Of a stretch of DNA of 6,491 nt, positions 5,240 to 6,491 are shown piece by piece (within the stretch, counting starts at the first letter, position 1; every line of letters starts with the position of its first letter). This DNA comes from Deltaproteobacteria bacterium. GTDB taxonomy: Bacteria; Myxococcota_A; Polyangia; HGW-17; SLPX01. A program made the position numbers and the translations under genes. The DNA is taken from positions 1 to 6,491 of the forward strand of contig JAABSF010000137.1 in the NCBI GenBank assembly GCA_011390535.1, given 5' to 3'. Below the pieces are notes generated by a model that had not been told where the DNA came from, ran no database searches, and saw only the letters and a list, made by a program, of their open reading frames with translations.

Positions 5240-6491
5240 TTAACTCACCTCTGGAATTTGGTCACCTTCTTGAGTCTCATCCCCTTCTCTTTCACCACCA
5301 CCTTCTTCGACGTTGTCTCCTTCTCGCTCATGGCCGCCTTTAAAATCAAAGGCCGTCTGCTCTGCCCGCTTACCCGGCACATGGTAGTAGGGCCTCACAT
5401 GTTCATCCCTCAGCGGTTTACTTCCTTTTTGAGCTTTCCTGCGCCACCCATCCTCCGATACCCGGACCTCGGCCACTTCTCCTTGAAAATATGTCCCGTG
5501 GTGATGAATTCTCTCCAGATACACCAGCTCATCCCTCCTGAGACATTGTAGCACAAAGGGAGAATGCGTCGTGAGAAGAACCTGCCGCAGAGGATTCTTC
5601 GAACCCACAAGGACATGAGGGTCAACAGCGAGATCCTCCAGCAAACGAGCTAACTCGGTGAGACCGGAGGGGTGTATGCCGCTTTCCGGCTCTTCGATCG
5701 CCAGTAGAGAGTTCCCCTCAGGGTTCTCCAGCAAAGTCGCCAAAGCCAGGTAGCGGAGCATACCTCCTGATAGAGGATGAGGTGTCGCGTCATCTCCCTC
5801 CACAGCCGGACGCACGGTATCCGATTCTTGGTCAAGTTGTAAACGCAGCTGAACATTTCGGCCAATAAACTTGGACAACCGTGCGCTGAGATTTTTCAGC
5901 GCCTGGTAACCGTCTTCTGCTCTCTTTTCTGCAGACATCCCCCCGAAAGCAGAGGAACGAATCCGCTCCAGAGCCGATGAGAGCCTGCCGCCTGTGGCGT
6001 CCAACTCCTGCATATCTTCTCGGTGCGACGGTCTGGCCAGTGCGGAAGGCTCCAGGTGAAAAAACCTCCATGAACGGATCTCTCGAACCGTTGCAAGGAT
6101 CGTTGGAAAATCCCCTACCGCAGATCCACCCAAAACCGTCCAGTGCGACCGCATGGCAGGAATAACCTTAGAGCTGTGCCCCTCTTGATGTACCCGTATC
6201 TCGGGATTATCCGGCTCACCTCCTGTGGATATAAAGGGCCCCGCACGCCGGCCGGTTATTACGGAATCCTTAAAGGTGCGAGAGCAGGAAAACCCTATCT
6301 CACGCCGTGTCTGCTTTAATGTTATGGGCTCCAATGTTTCCTGAAAAAGATGCAAAGAAGGCTTCATCTTTTCCCAAAATAGCTTTAACGTAACTGAATA
6401 CCTCACAGAAGATGTTGAAGCTTCAACCTGCATACCAAGATCATCTTCCACTTCGCGATTCAGAATCATATCCGCCTCAAGATGAATATCC
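5240..6491 (-). CDS. AAA_21 / COG4637-type ATPase, 5'-truncated by window edge
   Basis: The minus-strand frame is open from the TAA at 5240-5242 to the right edge, 417 complete codons. It continues upstream of the first visible ATG (6469) as DIHLEAD, so the true start and the Walker A P-loop lie outside. Visible ABC/SMC-like elements are FHLEPSALARPS followed by ELDATGGRLSSALERI (typical of COG4637), signature LSGGMLRYLALATLLENP (5759-5773 for LSGGM), Walker B LLAIEEPESGIHP with catalytic Glu (5684-5707), and H-loop LLTTHSPFVLQ (5561-5572 for TTHS). The lobe should bind and hydrolyse ATP as a dimer. The role is not determined: relatives occur as lone ATPases and beside nuclease or TOPRIM-like partners, but no such partner is visible downstream. 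The last ~35 residues are a Gly/Glu-rich acidic tail with a repeated EREGD, unlike the folded part. The cytoplasmic location is inferred from the lack of membrane segments. Confidence 0.9.
   Translation of the reverse strand, partial: DIHLEADMILNREVEDDLGMQVEASTSSVRYSVTLKLFWEKMKPSLHLFQETLEPITLKQTRREIGFSCSRTFKDSVITGRRAGPFISTGGEPDNPEIRVHQEGHSSKVIPAMRSHWTVLGGSAVGDFPTILATVREIRSWRFFHLEPSALARPSHREDMQELDATGGRLSSALERIRSSAFGGMSAEKRAEDGYQALKNLSARLSKFIGRNVQLRLQLDQESDTVRPAVEGDDATPHPLSGGMLRYLALATLLENPEGNSLLAIEEPESGIHPSGLTELARLLEDLAVDPHVLVGSKNPLRQVLLTTHSPFVLQCLRRDELVYLERIHHHGTYFQGEVAEVRVSEDGWRRKAQKGSKPLRDEHVRPYYHVPGKRAEQTAFDFKGGHEREGDNVEEGGGEREGDETQEGDQIPEVS

Noticed and set aside
5165..5551. Plus-strand open frame opposite the ATPase C-terminus
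   Set aside because: It is antisense to the acidic tail and H-loop region of the ATPase and has no family features.
5240..6491. Calling a defence system from the AAA ATPase
   Set aside because: Only the C-terminal part is in the window and no nuclease, TOPRIM or toxin partner is visible, so the assignment would be a guess.

Overview
The window looks like a chromosomal segment from a Gram-negative bacterium. Three things point to a delta-proteobacterial type such as Myxococcota, Bdellovibrionota or relatives: a lipobox protein with a long Asp/Ala/Ser/Gly-rich linker after the lipidated Cys, a soluble NtrB-like histidine kinase, and a large TPR protein carrying a metallopeptidase domain. The lineage is inferred from protein style only; no rRNA or other marker gene is present. 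I see no tRNA, insertion sequence, phage gene or CRISPR array.

Left part (1-3090, minus strand). A secreted or envelope alpha/beta-hydrolase-like lipoprotein gene (3038 to 2040) is followed 64 bases later by a TPR protein with a gluzincin 'peptidase MA-like' domain (HELAH plus a downstream TEGLAEYE motif). The TPR gene starts at 1975 and runs off the left edge of the window. The lipoprotein gene has a good sigma70-type promoter with a perfect 12-bp palindrome inside its spacer. That promoter argues for the start at 3038 rather than the longer reading from 3062. The gap between the two genes holds a ~36-bp tandem duplication that copies the last codons of the lipoprotein gene together with a weak hairpin and T-run.

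Middle part (3063-4984). A divergent 140-base gap leads into a plus-strand soluble histidine kinase (3179-4498), which faces a convergent single-domain CheY-like response regulator (4984 to 4613, minus). Together they may form a phosphorelay pair, although they do not share an operon. The kinase start has no Shine-Dalgarno sequence of its own. A strong AAGGAGG followed by a TTG lies 58 bases upstream in another frame, and that frame meets the kinase frame at a run of seven A. This is the most intriguing regulatory or sequence-integrity signal here. The gap between kinase and regulator contains an exact-phase 18-bp tandem repeat.

Right part (4985-6491). A 255-base spacer with only weak promoter-like signals separates the regulator from the C-terminal part of an AAA_21/COG4637-type ATPase (minus strand). 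Its signature motif, Walker B and H-loop are visible. Its Walker A lies beyond the right edge, so any partner gene or operon is not visible.

I do not see a clear new multi-gene system. The points most worth a second look are the kinase leader/frameshift arrangement, the promoter-embedded palindrome, and the three tandem duplications (18, ~36 and 18 bp) within 3 kb.
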